The notes below the pieces were generated by a model. That model had not been told where the DNA came from. It ran no database searches and saw only the letters and a program-made list of their open reading frames with translations. Below are positions 9,543 to 19,672 of a stretch of 64,000 nucleotides of DNA, piece after piece. The position numbers and the translations under genes are program-made. Source of the DNA: Chloroflexota bacterium. GTDB taxonomy: Bacteria > Chloroflexota > Anaerolineae > Anaerolineales > Villigracilaceae. Position 1 is the first letter of the stretch. Every line of letters begins with the position of its first letter. The stretch is from NCBI GenBank assembly GCA_016219545.1, contig JACRMH010000022.1, positions 101,108 through 165,107 of the forward strand, given 5' to 3'.

Positions 9543-10408
9543 TGGTTCTTATAAATTGGTTTGGATACTTTTACAAAGATATGTTGAATGGATGGTTTGT
9601 GTAAAATGAATGCAAGGATGAGCATGGATAATGCGATCCATAATAAAGCGGGCGGATCAAGGATAACGCCAGAGACCAACCCTGCAACCAACAAGTAAAA
9701 ATGGGTAAGGAACGGGACCCAAAAAGCCAGCGGGTCAACAGGCGTTTGGTAAAAGCGCGGGCGTGATACAACCACAATAAAAAGAGCGCTGATCAATACC
9801 GGGGCAATGGTGAGTGTGTGATAGTCAAATGGAATGATGAAAGTGATGAAGGCATTGGTGAACATCACACAGACCAACCCGATGAGGATTCCAAGGAATG
9901 GCGAAAACCATTTGCCGATCCAGTCCGTGCGTTGAGATAAGAGGCGATAGCCGAAAGAGAACGATGAAACCACCCAGAACCATGCCCAAAAATTAGCATA
10001 AGGCACACCGAAATATTGAAAGTTCAAACCTTGTCCCCAATCCCAGAAGCCGAGGCGGATGGCGACAGTGTCCAGCGCGAGGTCAATATTCAGGGCAAGC
10101 AGTCCATCGAGAATTGGGCGAGTCCAGTAGGGCAGGGAGCTTCCGTCCGAGAATTCCATCAGGGCGTAAATGATGCAACTCCAGGCCACACCGATGCACA
10201 GGGGCACATCCAGAATCATGATGAGGAACCGGCCGTACTCATATGCGTTCAATTGGCGGATGGTGGCGAGCTCAAGCAAAACCCCGAATAATATGCCTGT
10301 AAATAATTTCAATAGATTCGCCGTGCCGTGCTTTAAAGCATGGCGAAGGCAAATTGCAAACTGGATGTATATGGTGAGTTCAAAAAGGATAAAGTAGGTG
10401 TTTGGCAT
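9539..10408 (-). CDS. Membrane protein, possibly carotenoid-biosynthesis (CruF/DUF422)-like
   Basis: Polytopic; DLALDTVAIRLGFWDWGQGLNFQYFGVPYANFWAWF resembles the D...W.W....YFGVP..NF..WF pattern of that family. Confidence 0.5.
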   Translation of the reverse strand: MPNTYFILFELTIYIQFAICLRHALKHGTANLLKLFTGILFGVLLELATIRQLNAYEYGRFLIMILDVPLCIGVAWSCIIYALMEFSDGSSLPYWTRPILDGLLALNIDLALDTVAIRLGFWDWGQGLNFQYFGVPYANFWAWFWVVSSFSFGYRLLSQRTDWIGKWFSPFLGILIGLVCVMFTNAFITFIIPFDYHTLTIAPVLISALFIVVVSRPRFYQTPVDPLAFWVPFLTHFYLLVAGLVSGVILDPPALLWIALSMLILAFILHKPSIQHIFVKVSKPIYKNQ

Positions 10409-10456
10409 GAATACTCATTCTATTTGCGCAAGTCGCCCGTTATTTTGCCAACCCTG

Positions 10457-13102
10457 TTAATTGCCTTGATTAATTTCTATTATTTGGTAACTTTCGGATG
10501 GCAATTCTCTTAGAAAAATTGATGGAGTCATAGCAGTTTGTTTTTCTTTATTGTAATCAGCTGTTAATTTGGGATATGTGATATGCAGTAGTTCTTTAGC
10601 ACGTGTAATTGCTACATGAAATAATCGTCTTTCTTCCTCAACATCTGCCGCTTTATTACTCGGCATCCAGCTTTCTACCATCCCAATGATGAAAACACAT
10701 CTCCATTGCAATCCTTTGGCGGCATGTATGCTTGAAAGCATAATTTTTTCGCCAGTTTCAAAATTTGACGATGAAGTATTGTTTTTGACTTCAATACGTT
10801 CAAGCGTCATTTCTGTTAACAAGTTTTCAATGGTATTGTAGTGCCCAGCTAAATCTTGGAACACTTGTATGTCCTCTTGTTTAGATTCCCAGTCATTTGG
10901 ATAAGCTTTCTGTAAGTACGATAAGTAACGTTCATCTAGTAGAAATTGGATTAAATCTGGGATATTACTGTTTTGATGACGTTTTTGTAAACGCGATATT
11001 GTTTGAATTATTCCTTCCAAAGACTTTTTCGATAACAGTTCTAACTGACTATATTTTTTTTGAACTAAGTCCCAAAATTTAATATCTTGATTTTCGGATT
11101 CTTCTTCCAACGTTTGGAATATTTTAAAAACATTGCTTGATTGTTGTCTAAAAACATTTCCAAGGCTGATTGTGTCGTTTGGATTTATAACTAAACGTAA
11201 CCAAGCAATTATGTCTTTGATGTGGGACTCCCCGAAAAATGACTTTGCCCCTGTGATTTCATATGGAATATCAGCCTGAATCAATGCAAGTTCAATCTGT
11301 GCTTTTTGAAACCCAGATCGGAAAAGAACAGAAATATCTCCCAATTTGTATCCCATTTGATTTAGTTCCAGTATACGGGTAACAATAAACGATGCTTCCA
11401 TAGCTTGATTTTTGGCAATACAGACCCATGGCGTTTCTGCTTGATCTGATGAGCGGTTGGTAAATAAGGTTTTTTGTTTGCGTTGTTTATTATTTGAAAT
11501 ATTCTCGTTTGCAAGCTTTAAAATTTGTGGTGTGTTACGATAATTTTCCTCAAGGCGTAGCTCCTTTGCTCCATGAAAAACCGTTTCAAAATTTAGTATA
11601 TTTTCTATTCTAGCTGCACGAAATCCATATATTGCTTGGGCGTCATCGCCGACTACTGTGACATTATTTTTGTTCGCGAGTAGCTTAAGCAGGTGCGCTT
11701 GAATTGGAGACGTATCTTGGTATTCATCCACTAATATATATTTGAATTGCTCTTGGTATTTTTTGCGAACAGCAACATGTTTCTCCAGCAATGAGACTGT
11801 GTTTGTAAGGAGATCATCAAAATCCATTCTGTCACTTCGCTTCAGCCTTCGTTGATATGCATTAAATATTTTTTCTGCTAAATCTTCTTTAATATTGATG
11901 TTGTCAGATGAAGGTGCGTTTTTCCAATTCTCCATGGAATTTCGTGAGAAGCTATAAATACTTTGCAAGTCTCTTGTGTTTACATATATGTTATTTGGGA
12001 TACATCTCTTAAATATCTCTTCGCTTTCGTATTGATCTACAATAGCAAATTCCGGAGAGTACCCCAATAGTGATGCATTTTCAACCAATATTCGACGACA
12101 AATACTATGAAATGTCCCTATCCAAAGCTGATCAATATTGTTTCGTGTTACCCTGGAAAGTCTTTGGTACATTTCGTGAGCGGCTTTATTGGTAAAAGTC
12201 ATAAGTAATATTTCAGATGGCTGGCATTTTTCCAATAAGTAGGCCGCCCTTAAAATTAGAGTATCTGTTTTCCCTGTTCCAGCCCCTGCAAGTATAAGCA
12301 AATGGCTGTCTGAGTGAAGAACAGCTAACCTCTGCTGCTCATTTAATTCTTCTAAGTAACCGGGTAGTTTGTTAATTGTTTTTGGGAGGGATGTGGTGAA
12401 TTTAAAACCCACAGTATATTTACGGGTAGTTAAAGCTGGCAACTCGTTTATTGATTTGAATATCTCTTTATTTGATGCTTCGTTATCTAGATTTATATTC
12501 GTGTTTAATTCAATACATCCTAAAACGTCTTTGATTAATTTGCGAATTTCATCGTTTTGCAAACGAATTTTTGTGCTTCGTATTTGTTTTATTATTTCTG
12601 CTAATTCAGGCAGCCCGACTATGTGAAACCATCTGTGCTTTCCGAAGTCAAAATCGAATTTAGAATTTATGTTCTTTTTTGGGGAAAAAGCGACTATGCC
12701 TGAAACATGTTCGAATGTGCTCTGGTCGGCTTTTTGTTTTGAGAGAAAAGACTCTCTGTGGTCTTTTAGGTAACCCATTAATGAATATCTATTTTTTCTT
12801 ACTTGTTGAAAAGGATTGTCTGTGTTTCCTCCTTTTAATGACTTTTCTGTGTTTTCAATTATCCAGTTTCCATTTTCTTTGCCAATAACAGGCGCTTCGC
12901 AATCTTTTAATTCCACTACAATAATTGCGTCTGATTTAAATATAGCAAGGTCTAGGTCCTCTCCGCAGTGGAAGTCGAAAGCAACAGAGATTAAGTGGCT
13001 TTCGGAAGCAAATTCTTTTTGAAATAATTTTATTATCTGCTCACGTGCTTGCATTTCATGAGTTGTATCAGGTTCTTTTCCCATCCAAAATTCAACTGTC
13101 AT
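10457..13102 (-). CDS. NERD-domain UvrD/Rep-like superfamily 1 helicase
   Basis: N-terminus DFHCGEDLDLAIFKSDAIIVVELKDCE (NERD, PD-(D/E)xK-like); helicase motifs LAGAGTGKTDTLILRAAYLL, YILVDEYQDTSPIQ, VVGDDAQAIYGFRAA, SSIHAAKGLQWRCVFIIG. Confidence 0.88.
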   Translation of the reverse strand: MTVEFWMGKEPDTTHEMQAREQIIKLFQKEFASESHLISVAFDFHCGEDLDLAIFKSDAIIVVELKDCEAPVIGKENGNWIIENTEKSLKGGNTDNPFQQVRKNRYSLMGYLKDHRESFLSKQKADQSTFEHVSGIVAFSPKKNINSKFDFDFGKHRWFHIVGLPELAEIIKQIRSTKIRLQNDEIRKLIKDVLGCIELNTNINLDNEASNKEIFKSINELPALTTRKYTVGFKFTTSLPKTINKLPGYLEELNEQQRLAVLHSDSHLLILAGAGTGKTDTLILRAAYLLEKCQPSEILLMTFTNKAAHEMYQRLSRVTRNNIDQLWIGTFHSICRRILVENASLLGYSPEFAIVDQYESEEIFKRCIPNNIYVNTRDLQSIYSFSRNSMENWKNAPSSDNINIKEDLAEKIFNAYQRRLKRSDRMDFDDLLTNTVSLLEKHVAVRKKYQEQFKYILVDEYQDTSPIQAHLLKLLANKNNVTVVGDDAQAIYGFRAARIENILNFETVFHGAKELRLEENYRNTPQILKLANENISNNKQRKQKTLFTNRSSDQAETPWVCIAKNQAMEASFIVTRILELNQMGYKLGDISVLFRSGFQKAQIELALIQADIPYEITGAKSFFGESHIKDIIAWLRLVINPNDTISLGNVFRQQSSNVFKIFQTLEEESENQDIKFWDLVQKKYSQLELLSKKSLEGIIQTISRLQKRHQNSNIPDLIQFLLDERYLSYLQKAYPNDWESKQEDIQVFQDLAGHYNTIENLLTEMTLERIEVKNNTSSSNFETGEKIMLSSIHAAKGLQWRCVFIIGMVESWMPSNKAADVEEERRLFHVAITRAKELLHITYPKLTADYNKEKQTAMTPSIFLRELPSESYQIIEINQGN

Positions 13103-13166
13103 ATTTTCTCCTGATAATATTTATGAGGTGATCTTCAACATATTTTCTCTTGGATAATTTGATAAA

Positions 13167-15965
13167 TTATACTCCCAGCCATTTCTCAGTTTCGTGTGGC
13201 AATTGACTGATCGTGCCATGAAATACGGTACATTGGGGTAGTGATTCCAAAAACATCCGCCCATATTGTTTGGTGAGCACACGCCGATCCAAAATGACCA
13301 CAATGCCACGGTCGGAGGCAGTACGAATGAGGCGTCCAAATCCCTGTTTGAATTTTAGAACTGCCTCAGGTAGGTAATATTGGTTGAACGAGTCTTCGTA
13401 CAGTTCGGAGCGCGCCGCAATTATCGGGTCGGAGGGTACACCGAAGGGAAGCTTGGTAATGACCACTACAGATAGCGCGTCGCCAGGCACATCTACGCCT
13501 TCCCAGAAGGAACGAGTGCCAAGCAGGACAGCACGTTCGGTGGTTTTGAATGATTCAAGTAAGGCATTGGGCGATGCGCCTTCGCCCTGTTCATAGACGA
13601 AAATATCTTCACGTCCTAGCGGACCGGTGATAGCCTGTGCTGTTTTCTTGAGCGCCGCATAGGATGTAAATAATACCAACATTCGTCCGCCCGTGGCTTT
13701 GGCGGTGGAGATGATGGCTCGCTCAAGTTCCTTCTGGTAGTTTTGTGCGTTTGGTTCAGGTATGTCATTGGCAATATAGAGCAAGGCGCTTGATTCGTAA
13801 TCAAAAGGTGAGCCAAGCGCCAAGGTATCCACTTCATCAGCGGAAAGCGTATTACGTAAATAGCTAAACTCACCGTACGATGTTGTGAGTGTGGCAGACG
13901 CCATGATGACGCAGTTTTTTGTATACCATAAAGTTTTTTGCACCAACGGACCCACCCGCAGCGGCGCGGCATTCAACGATAACCTCTCGCCGCGCGGATT
14001 AACCTCGACCCAATAGATCAGTTCGTTGGACGGTTTGGTCATCATGCCGGAAGATGCGGCTTCGGCTTCTGTCATCCGGCGGATCAGACTGCTCAGTATC
14101 CCCATTACATCCTGTACGTTTTCGTGACCTTCGGCGTAAACATCACTTAATGCTTTGTAAATTTCATCTAAGGTTTTCAAGAGCAAGCCCATCGTCTCGC
14201 TGAGCTGGTCCCACATGATCTCCACATCGCTCCAGCCGGGCATGGTGCGTGTGGCAGGGATAATACGCATTTGCCACGAGTAATTGCTGGGAGGCTGTCC
14301 CTCGCGTTGAATGGCGATGAAGTCGCCGAGCACGTTGAAAAATTCGCGCGTGATCTGTTCGAGGCGGAAGGCCTGGTCAGTGGCGCGTTTTGATTTTTGC
14401 TGGAGCAGTCCAAAGTCAGAGGGACGAAGCGCGTCGTGAGTTTCGGTCAGCAATCTGCCGAGCACGCCTGCAGACGATCCGCCCAATTCCTTGAGCATCC
14501 GTTCCAGGTCGCTTTGAGTCATGCGGAACGAGAGCGCACCGGTCACGGCATTTTCCATGTGATGCGCTTCATCCACGATCACATAATCATATTCAGGCAG
14601 AACCTTGCTTCCGGTGGAAACATCTGAAAGCAGGAGCGCATGATTGACGATGAGCAAATGCGAATTGATCGCGGCTTGCTTGGCGCGATGGAATGCACAC
14701 GTGCCGCTCATTCGCCCGAGGCAGGTCTCTGTGGTGCAGGCATCATCTTCCGCTGAGAGTCTGCTCCACACTTCGCGTTCGATGGGACCCGTGAGATTTA
14801 ATTCATTCCTGTCGCCGCTGTCGTTTTCCAATTTCCAGACAATAATTTTCGCCAGCACACGCATTTCGTTTGCGTCTTTCGGTCCGTGTTGGCGCATGAA
14901 TTGAAGCCTGCGCGGACAAAGATAATTTGCGCGGCCTTTCAACACTGCCGCGCGCACATCCAAATTCAGCGCGGCTTGCAGGTCGGGAATATCTTTTTTG
15001 ATGAGTTGGTCTTGCAGGTTGATGGTGTTGGTGGATACGACGACCCGTGTGTTGTTCTGGAATGCGAACATGGCCGCCGGGACGAGATAGGCGAACGATT
15101 TACCAACACCGGTTCCAGCCTCGACCAGTAAATGGTTGCCGGTTGAAAGGGCATTGGTCACCGCTTTGAGCATATCCACCTGCTCGGGACGGTGCTCATA
15201 AGATTCGAAATACTGTGAGAATGGTCCGCCATACTCCAGCACGGACGCGATTTCTTCGGGGTCAAGCGGAGTGGGTTCTTCGTTCTTCTCAACCGGAGAA
15301 TAATCTTTTTTGGCTGAATCAAATTTCGGCTTGGGAATTGAAACGCTTCGAGTCGACTTAGCCTTGATTCCTTCTTTCGCTTTCGCCTGCAATGCCTGTT
15401 CAAACGCCCAGCCTGCATCCCAATCTACAAAGTTGCCAAGCTCAACGATCTCCTGCAAAGTTTCAAAGGGAAGTTCGCGGGCCATGTCGAGCAGGCGCAC
15501 ATAAGCGGCTTGGGTGACGCGCGCATCATCCAGAGCGCGATGGGTGGCGGGCAGGGGAATGTTTAGCTGTTGACCGAGCGAGCCGAGGTTGTAGCGGCTG
15601 GCGGTTGGCATGAGCACCGATGCGAGTTCGTAGGTATCGAGGGTTTGACTATTAATAAACAATCCTGCTTTGCGCAGGAAGCCAATATCGAATTTGACGT
15701 TGTGTCCGAGAATGGGAGAGTCGCCGACGAAGTCGGTGAGTTCCTGCATGATGTCGCGCAGACGCGGAGCCTGGCGCACCATGGCATTATCAATGCCGGT
15801 TAACCCCGTGATGAAATCAGGGATGGCTTTGCCCGGATTGATGAGGGTGGAAAATTCATCTTCCACGCGGCGACCGTTGAATTTAACCGCGCCGATCTCG
15901 ATGATGGCTTCGCGGTTTTCGTCGAGCCCGGTGGTTTCTATGTCTAGTGAAACAATGGATGTCAT
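13167..15965 (-). CDS. dinG: DnaQ-like exonuclease fused to DinG-type helicase
   Basis: N-terminal VSLDIETTGLDENREAIIEIGAV and GHNVKFDIGFL (DEDD exonuclease); VEAGTGVGKSFAYLVPA, VDEAHHMENA, Fe-S-type cysteines, SFWEGVDVPGDAL. Confidence 0.9.
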   Translation of the reverse strand: MTSIVSLDIETTGLDENREAIIEIGAVKFNGRRVEDEFSTLINPGKAIPDFITGLTGIDNAMVRQAPRLRDIMQELTDFVGDSPILGHNVKFDIGFLRKAGLFINSQTLDTYELASVLMPTASRYNLGSLGQQLNIPLPATHRALDDARVTQAAYVRLLDMARELPFETLQEIVELGNFVDWDAGWAFEQALQAKAKEGIKAKSTRSVSIPKPKFDSAKKDYSPVEKNEEPTPLDPEEIASVLEYGGPFSQYFESYEHRPEQVDMLKAVTNALSTGNHLLVEAGTGVGKSFAYLVPAAMFAFQNNTRVVVSTNTINLQDQLIKKDIPDLQAALNLDVRAAVLKGRANYLCPRRLQFMRQHGPKDANEMRVLAKIIVWKLENDSGDRNELNLTGPIEREVWSRLSAEDDACTTETCLGRMSGTCAFHRAKQAAINSHLLIVNHALLLSDVSTGSKVLPEYDYVIVDEAHHMENAVTGALSFRMTQSDLERMLKELGGSSAGVLGRLLTETHDALRPSDFGLLQQKSKRATDQAFRLEQITREFFNVLGDFIAIQREGQPPSNYSWQMRIIPATRTMPGWSDVEIMWDQLSETMGLLLKTLDEIYKALSDVYAEGHENVQDVMGILSSLIRRMTEAEAASSGMMTKPSNELIYWVEVNPRGERLSLNAAPLRVGPLVQKTLWYTKNCVIMASATLTTSYGEFSYLRNTLSADEVDTLALGSPFDYESSALLYIANDIPEPNAQNYQKELERAIISTAKATGGRMLVLFTSYAALKKTAQAITGPLGREDIFVYEQGEGASPNALLESFKTTERAVLLGTRSFWEGVDVPGDALSVVVITKLPFGVPSDPIIAARSELYEDSFNQYYLPEAVLKFKQGFGRLIRTASDRGIVVILDRRVLTKQYGRMFLESLPQCTVFHGTISQLPHETEKWLGV

Positions 15966-16077
15966 ATTACAGAAGTTCTCGCACTTGCTAAATTTTGAAT
16001 TTAATTTTCTTGATCGTTGGTGATTTCAAAGATAGAACAAGTGTACCATGAAAAGAAATAGCGGCAAAAAATGTTGA

Positions 16078-16104
16078 GTAGGGGCGGGGTCACCCCGCCT
16101 CTAC
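16078..16104. repeat. Intergenic palindrome
   Basis: GTAGGGGCGGGGT-C-ACCCCGCCTCTAC, 12/13 arm match. Confidence 0.7.
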
Positions 16105-16116
16105 ATCTAAATAATA

Positions 16117-16152
16117 AATCCATCATTGCAAGCAGCCTTGCAATGATGGATT
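16117..16152. terminator. Hairpin, probable terminator for the 16175-16870 gene
   Basis: AATCCATCATTGCAAG-cagc-CTTGCAATGATGGATT, perfect 16-bp arms. Confidence 0.55.
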
Positions 16153-16174
16153 ATCTTACCGGATATTTTCGTAT

Positions 16175-16870
16175 TTATTCCTGATCGAACAAACTTGTGA
16201 TCTTTTGGATCTGATCGGGGGTAAGCGCCCGGTTCTTTGAACCCTGACGCATGAACTCCTTGAGTTGTTTCAATTTCATCGCAGGGATGGGGGAGTCGCC
16301 GCTTTCCAATTCAACATCATCGCTGGTGAAAACCAAAATGGGTTTGATCTCGGGGATGCTGTTCTCATCCATTTTCTTTGCGAAGAATTTTCTGAGCGTG
16401 ATGATCTCATTTTCTGCATCCAGATCAGGGCGGCCGATGCTTTCCTGCCCGAAGATGCGCATATAAGATTGCATGAATCCTCCTCCGCTCATCTTCCAGC
16501 GGTTCTTGGTGAATTCAACTTTTCCTTTTTGGTGATATGTGATCAATGCCCACAATCCCGATGGTCCGATCAGCAAATGGGAGATGGGCGATGTGTAGTG
16601 ATACATATTGAATTCGCCGGGCAGACCTTTAAGTCCGGCATCGAGTTTTTCATCGGGGCGCGGGGAACGTCCCCAGCGGTTGCCCATGTACATACCGACT
16701 TGCGTCATGATGAAGCCGATCAACAGGCACACGATAGAGTATGTAAAAAGTTCCGGTTTTGCGAACGAGATGTACATACCGAGTCCAAGCACAACCAAGG
16801 CGCCGAGACTTGTCCACTGGCCGATCTTGCTGTTGCGGGAAATAATCTTTTCATTCTTGATGATTTTCAT
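16175..16870 (-). CDS. NERD-like domain membrane protein
   Basis: Two N-terminal TM helices then HLLIGPSGLWALITYHQKGKVEFTKNRWK (NERD-like core). Confidence 0.6.
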   Translation of the reverse strand: MKIIKNEKIISRNSKIGQWTSLGALVVLGLGMYISFAKPELFTYSIVCLLIGFIMTQVGMYMGNRWGRSPRPDEKLDAGLKGLPGEFNMYHYTSPISHLLIGPSGLWALITYHQKGKVEFTKNRWKMSGGGFMQSYMRIFGQESIGRPDLDAENEIITLRKFFAKKMDENSIPEIKPILVFTSDDVELESGDSPIPAMKLKQLKEFMRQGSKNRALTPDQIQKITSLFDQE

Positions 16871-16913
16871 GTTAATCCTTATTTTATGTAGTGCGTCGCA
16901 CAGATTATGTAGG

Positions 16914-17930
16914 TTAGTTCTTCAAGCTCTCTTCTATTGCGACTTTTATTGCATCCAAAACTTTCACGTCTACAGCTTGTTTCGCCACGCGGACAGCGTT
17001 CTTAATGGCGAAGGCATCCGAGCGCCCATGACCGATGAAGACCAGTCCGTTCACGCCAAGCAGGGGAGCCGCTCCCTGTTCGCTTGGGTCAAGCAGTTTT
17101 TTGATCTCACCCAGCGCAGGCTTCACCAGCAGTCCGCCGATCTTGGTGAGAATGCTGCCATTCTTGATGATCTCTTTGATCCTATCGGTGATCAGTTTGG
17201 CAACCGCCTCCGATGACTTGAGCATAATGTTGCCGGTAAAGCCGTCCGTGACGGCTACATCCACTTTACCACCGATCAATTCCTTGCCTTCTATGTTTCC
17301 GAAGTAATTCAACTTTGAGGACTTCAACAAAGGCGTGGCGCCTTTCACCAATTCATTGCCCTTGCCTTCCTCTTCTCCGTTCGAGAGCAAGCCTACTTTT
17401 GGATTCTTTACCCCGCGTACTTTCTCGGCATAGATGCTTCCCATGATCCCGAACTGCATCAGGTTTTCCGGCTTGCAATCGGGGTTTGCTCCAATGTCGA
17501 GCACGACACAGGTCCCTGTGGCGGTGGGGAAGATGGGAGCCAGCGCGGGTCGGTCCACGCCGCGAATGCGGCCAAGCCGGAACAAAGCTGTGACCATGCC
17601 TGCGCCAGTATTTCCGGCGGTGACAAATGCGTCCGCTTCGCCGTTCTTGACCAGGTCAACGCCGACTGCCATTGAATTCCTGGCATCTTTACTGCGCGCC
17701 TTCAAGACCAGCTTCTCGCCTTTGTCTTCCATCGAGAGCATTTCAGGCGCATCCACAATGCGGATGCTTAATCCCTGCGTGTTTTGTTTATCGAGCACCG
17801 GTTTGATGATGGACTCGTCCCCGACCAAAATGATCTCCACGCCATAATCACGCGCGGCTTGTACTGCTCCCTCCACATCCGGGGTTGGAAAATTATCACT
17901 TCCCATTGCATCTACAACGATTCGTGCCAT
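16914..17930 (-). CDS. plsX: Phosphate acyltransferase PlsX
   Basis: MARIVVDAMGSDNFPTPDVEGAVQAA; VTAGNTGAGMVTALFRLGRI; VALTDGFTGN-like VAVTDGFTGNIMLKSSEA. Confidence 0.95.
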   Translation of the reverse strand: MARIVVDAMGSDNFPTPDVEGAVQAARDYGVEIILVGDESIIKPVLDKQNTQGLSIRIVDAPEMLSMEDKGEKLVLKARSKDARNSMAVGVDLVKNGEADAFVTAGNTGAGMVTALFRLGRIRGVDRPALAPIFPTATGTCVVLDIGANPDCKPENLMQFGIMGSIYAEKVRGVKNPKVGLLSNGEEEGKGNELVKGATPLLKSSKLNYFGNIEGKELIGGKVDVAVTDGFTGNIMLKSSEAVAKLITDRIKEIIKNGSILTKIGGLLVKPALGEIKKLLDPSEQGAAPLLGVNGLVFIGHGRSDAFAIKNAVRVAKQAVDVKVLDAIKVAIEESLKN

Positions 17931-17994
17931 AAACTGTCTCCTCCGATTTATGTGCTTGACAACAAAAGCAAGCCGATTATAATACGCCCTGCTT

Positions 17995-18076
17995 GCGCTA
18001 GTGCTGGAATAGGCAGACAGGCACGTTTGAGGTGCGTGTGCCGCAAGGCGTGGAGGTTCAAGTCCTCTCTAGCGCA
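17995..18076 (+). tRNA. tRNA-Leu (anticodon GAG), no encoded CCA
   Basis: Acceptor GCGCTAG/CTAGCGC; anticodon arm CACGT-TTGAGGT-GCGTG; long variable arm TGCCGCAAGGCG; T arm GAGG-TTCAAGT-CCTC. Confidence 0.92.
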
Positions 18077-18085
18077 CAAGCAATG

Positions 18086-18111
18086 AAAATCCCCGATCTT
18101 TTTTCGGGGAT
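18086..18111 (+). terminator. Rho-independent terminator after tRNA-Leu
   Basis: AAAATCCCCGA-tcttttt-TCGGGGATTTTT hairpin with T tract; bounds approximate. Confidence 0.8.
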
Positions 18112-18120
18112 TTTTCTTTT

Positions 18121-18146
18121 GTAGCGCGACATTAATGTCGCGTTAC
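18121..18146. repeat. GCGACATT/AATGTCGC word palindrome
   Basis: GTAGCGCGACATT-AATGTCGCGTTAC; related word at 55190-55213. Confidence 0.75.
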
Positions 18147-18147
18147 A

Positions 18148-18909
18148 TTATGAAATGATCAAACTGCAACAGGTGACCGCGCCTTCGGCCTTTGCGAGTT
18201 CATCCACAGTTACTGCTTGAATTTTATATCCACGTGCTTCGAGTTTTGTGCGTGTCTTTGGGAAGGACGTGGGGTAAATGATCTGTCCATTCACCGGAAG
18301 GCAATTCGCCGCAAAAGGTTCGGACGGATCAACTTCGATCAAGTCATATTCTGCGAAATAAGACGGCGACACCCAATTCTTGTTGATGAGCAGGGTCTTG
18401 TCATCTACGTGTGTGACGGCTGTCTTTAGGTGCAGGCAGTCTGTCATTTCAGCGCCGATGACGTTATAGCCATATTTGCTCAATAAGTTTTGCATTTGTT
18501 CGATGGCGGCCGAATTACTGCGCGTGGATAAGCCAACGTAAATGTTCTTTCCCAAAACAAGCACATCGCCGCCATCCACTGTGGCGGGGGCAGTGACATG
18601 TATCAGCGTGCGATGGGGAGTTAATGCCCGGATGATGGAGTCTGTTTCTGGTTTTCGGGAATCAGCCCCAGGTCGGGTGATGACCGCGACTTCATCCAAA
18701 ATAAATGCAATATCCTCCACAAAAACCGAGTCGGGCAGATCCTTTTCCTCGGGCAATTCAATTACTTCGCATCCAACTTTTACCAATGCGCTAACGTATT
18801 CACGATGTTGAGCACGCGCCACTTCCAGGTTGATCGGCGTGCGTTCGATGTGAGTCAGTTCGCATTCATTGAAGCGCGAACTGACTTCACGTGTAATTGC
18901 AAGGGTCAT
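18148..18909 (-). CDS. Dimethylarginine dimethylaminohydrolase / arginine deiminase-superfamily protein
   Basis: LPDSVFVEDIAFILDEVAVITRPGADSRKPE, VDGGDVLVLGKNIYVGLSTRSN, C-terminal TCCSLI. Confidence 0.87.
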   Translation of the reverse strand: MTLAITREVSSRFNECELTHIERTPINLEVARAQHREYVSALVKVGCEVIELPEEKDLPDSVFVEDIAFILDEVAVITRPGADSRKPETDSIIRALTPHRTLIHVTAPATVDGGDVLVLGKNIYVGLSTRSNSAAIEQMQNLLSKYGYNVIGAEMTDCLHLKTAVTHVDDKTLLINKNWVSPSYFAEYDLIEVDPSEPFAANCLPVNGQIIYPTSFPKTRTKLEARGYKIQAVTVDELAKAEGAVTCCSLIIS

Positions 18910-19671
18910 TTATTGTTCACCGGAGCGATAACGTTCGATCAAAGCTTTGGTGCGCGGGTCTTTCGGATTGGTGAATAGATCGCTGGGCTTGGCGTCTTCG
19001 ATGATCTCACCATCGCCCATCACGAGCACACGGTCGGCTACATCTTTTGCAAAACCCATTTCGTGAGTGACCACGAGCATGGTCATGCCGTCGAGGGCGA
19101 GCTTCTTCATGACGTTTAACACTTCGCCGATGAGTTCAGGGTCAAGCGCGGAAGTGGGCTCATCAAAGAGCATGACCTTTGGTTCCATGGTGAGCGCACG
19201 GGCAATGGCAACGCGCTGCTTTTGTCCGCCGGAGAGCCGCATGGGATATTCATCTTTTTTCCAAAGCATATCAACATGATTCAGATTCTTCTCGGCCAAT
19301 GCAATGGCTTTATCGCGATCCATGCCTTTGACCTGTACCGGTCCTTCGATGACATTTTCCAGCACGCTCATGTGAGGGAATAAATTGAATTCCTGAAAGA
19401 CCATGCCGGTTCTCAAACGCACTTCATGGACAAGGTCGCGATTGATCTTTCCTTTTTCACCGCCCTCCACTTTGACGCCGTCCACTTCAATGGTTCCATG
19501 TGAAGGTACTTCAAGGAAGTTGATGCAGCGCAACAAAGTGCTTTTGCCCGAACCACTGCGCCCGATGAGACATACCACCTCACGCGGCATGACCTCAAGG
19601 CTGATGTCCTTCAAGACATGCAGGCGTCCGAAATATTTATCGAGGTTGGAGATTTTTACAATGGGAACCAT
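18910..19671 (-). CDS. Polar amino-acid ABC transporter ATP-binding protein
   Basis: [52 protein letters not shown]. Confidence 0.93.
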   Translation of the reverse strand: MVPIVKISNLDKYFGRLHVLKDISLEVMPREVVCLIGRSGSGKSTLLRCINFLEVPSHGTIEVDGVKVEGGEKGKINRDLVHEVRLRTGMVFQEFNLFPHMSVLENVIEGPVQVKGMDRDKAIALAEKNLNHVDMLWKKDEYPMRLSGGQKQRVAIARALTMEPKVMLFDEPTSALDPELIGEVLNVMKKLALDGMTMLVVTHEMGFAKDVADRVLVMGDGEIIEDAKPSDLFTNPKDPRTKALIERYRSGEQ

Positions 19672-19672
19672 G

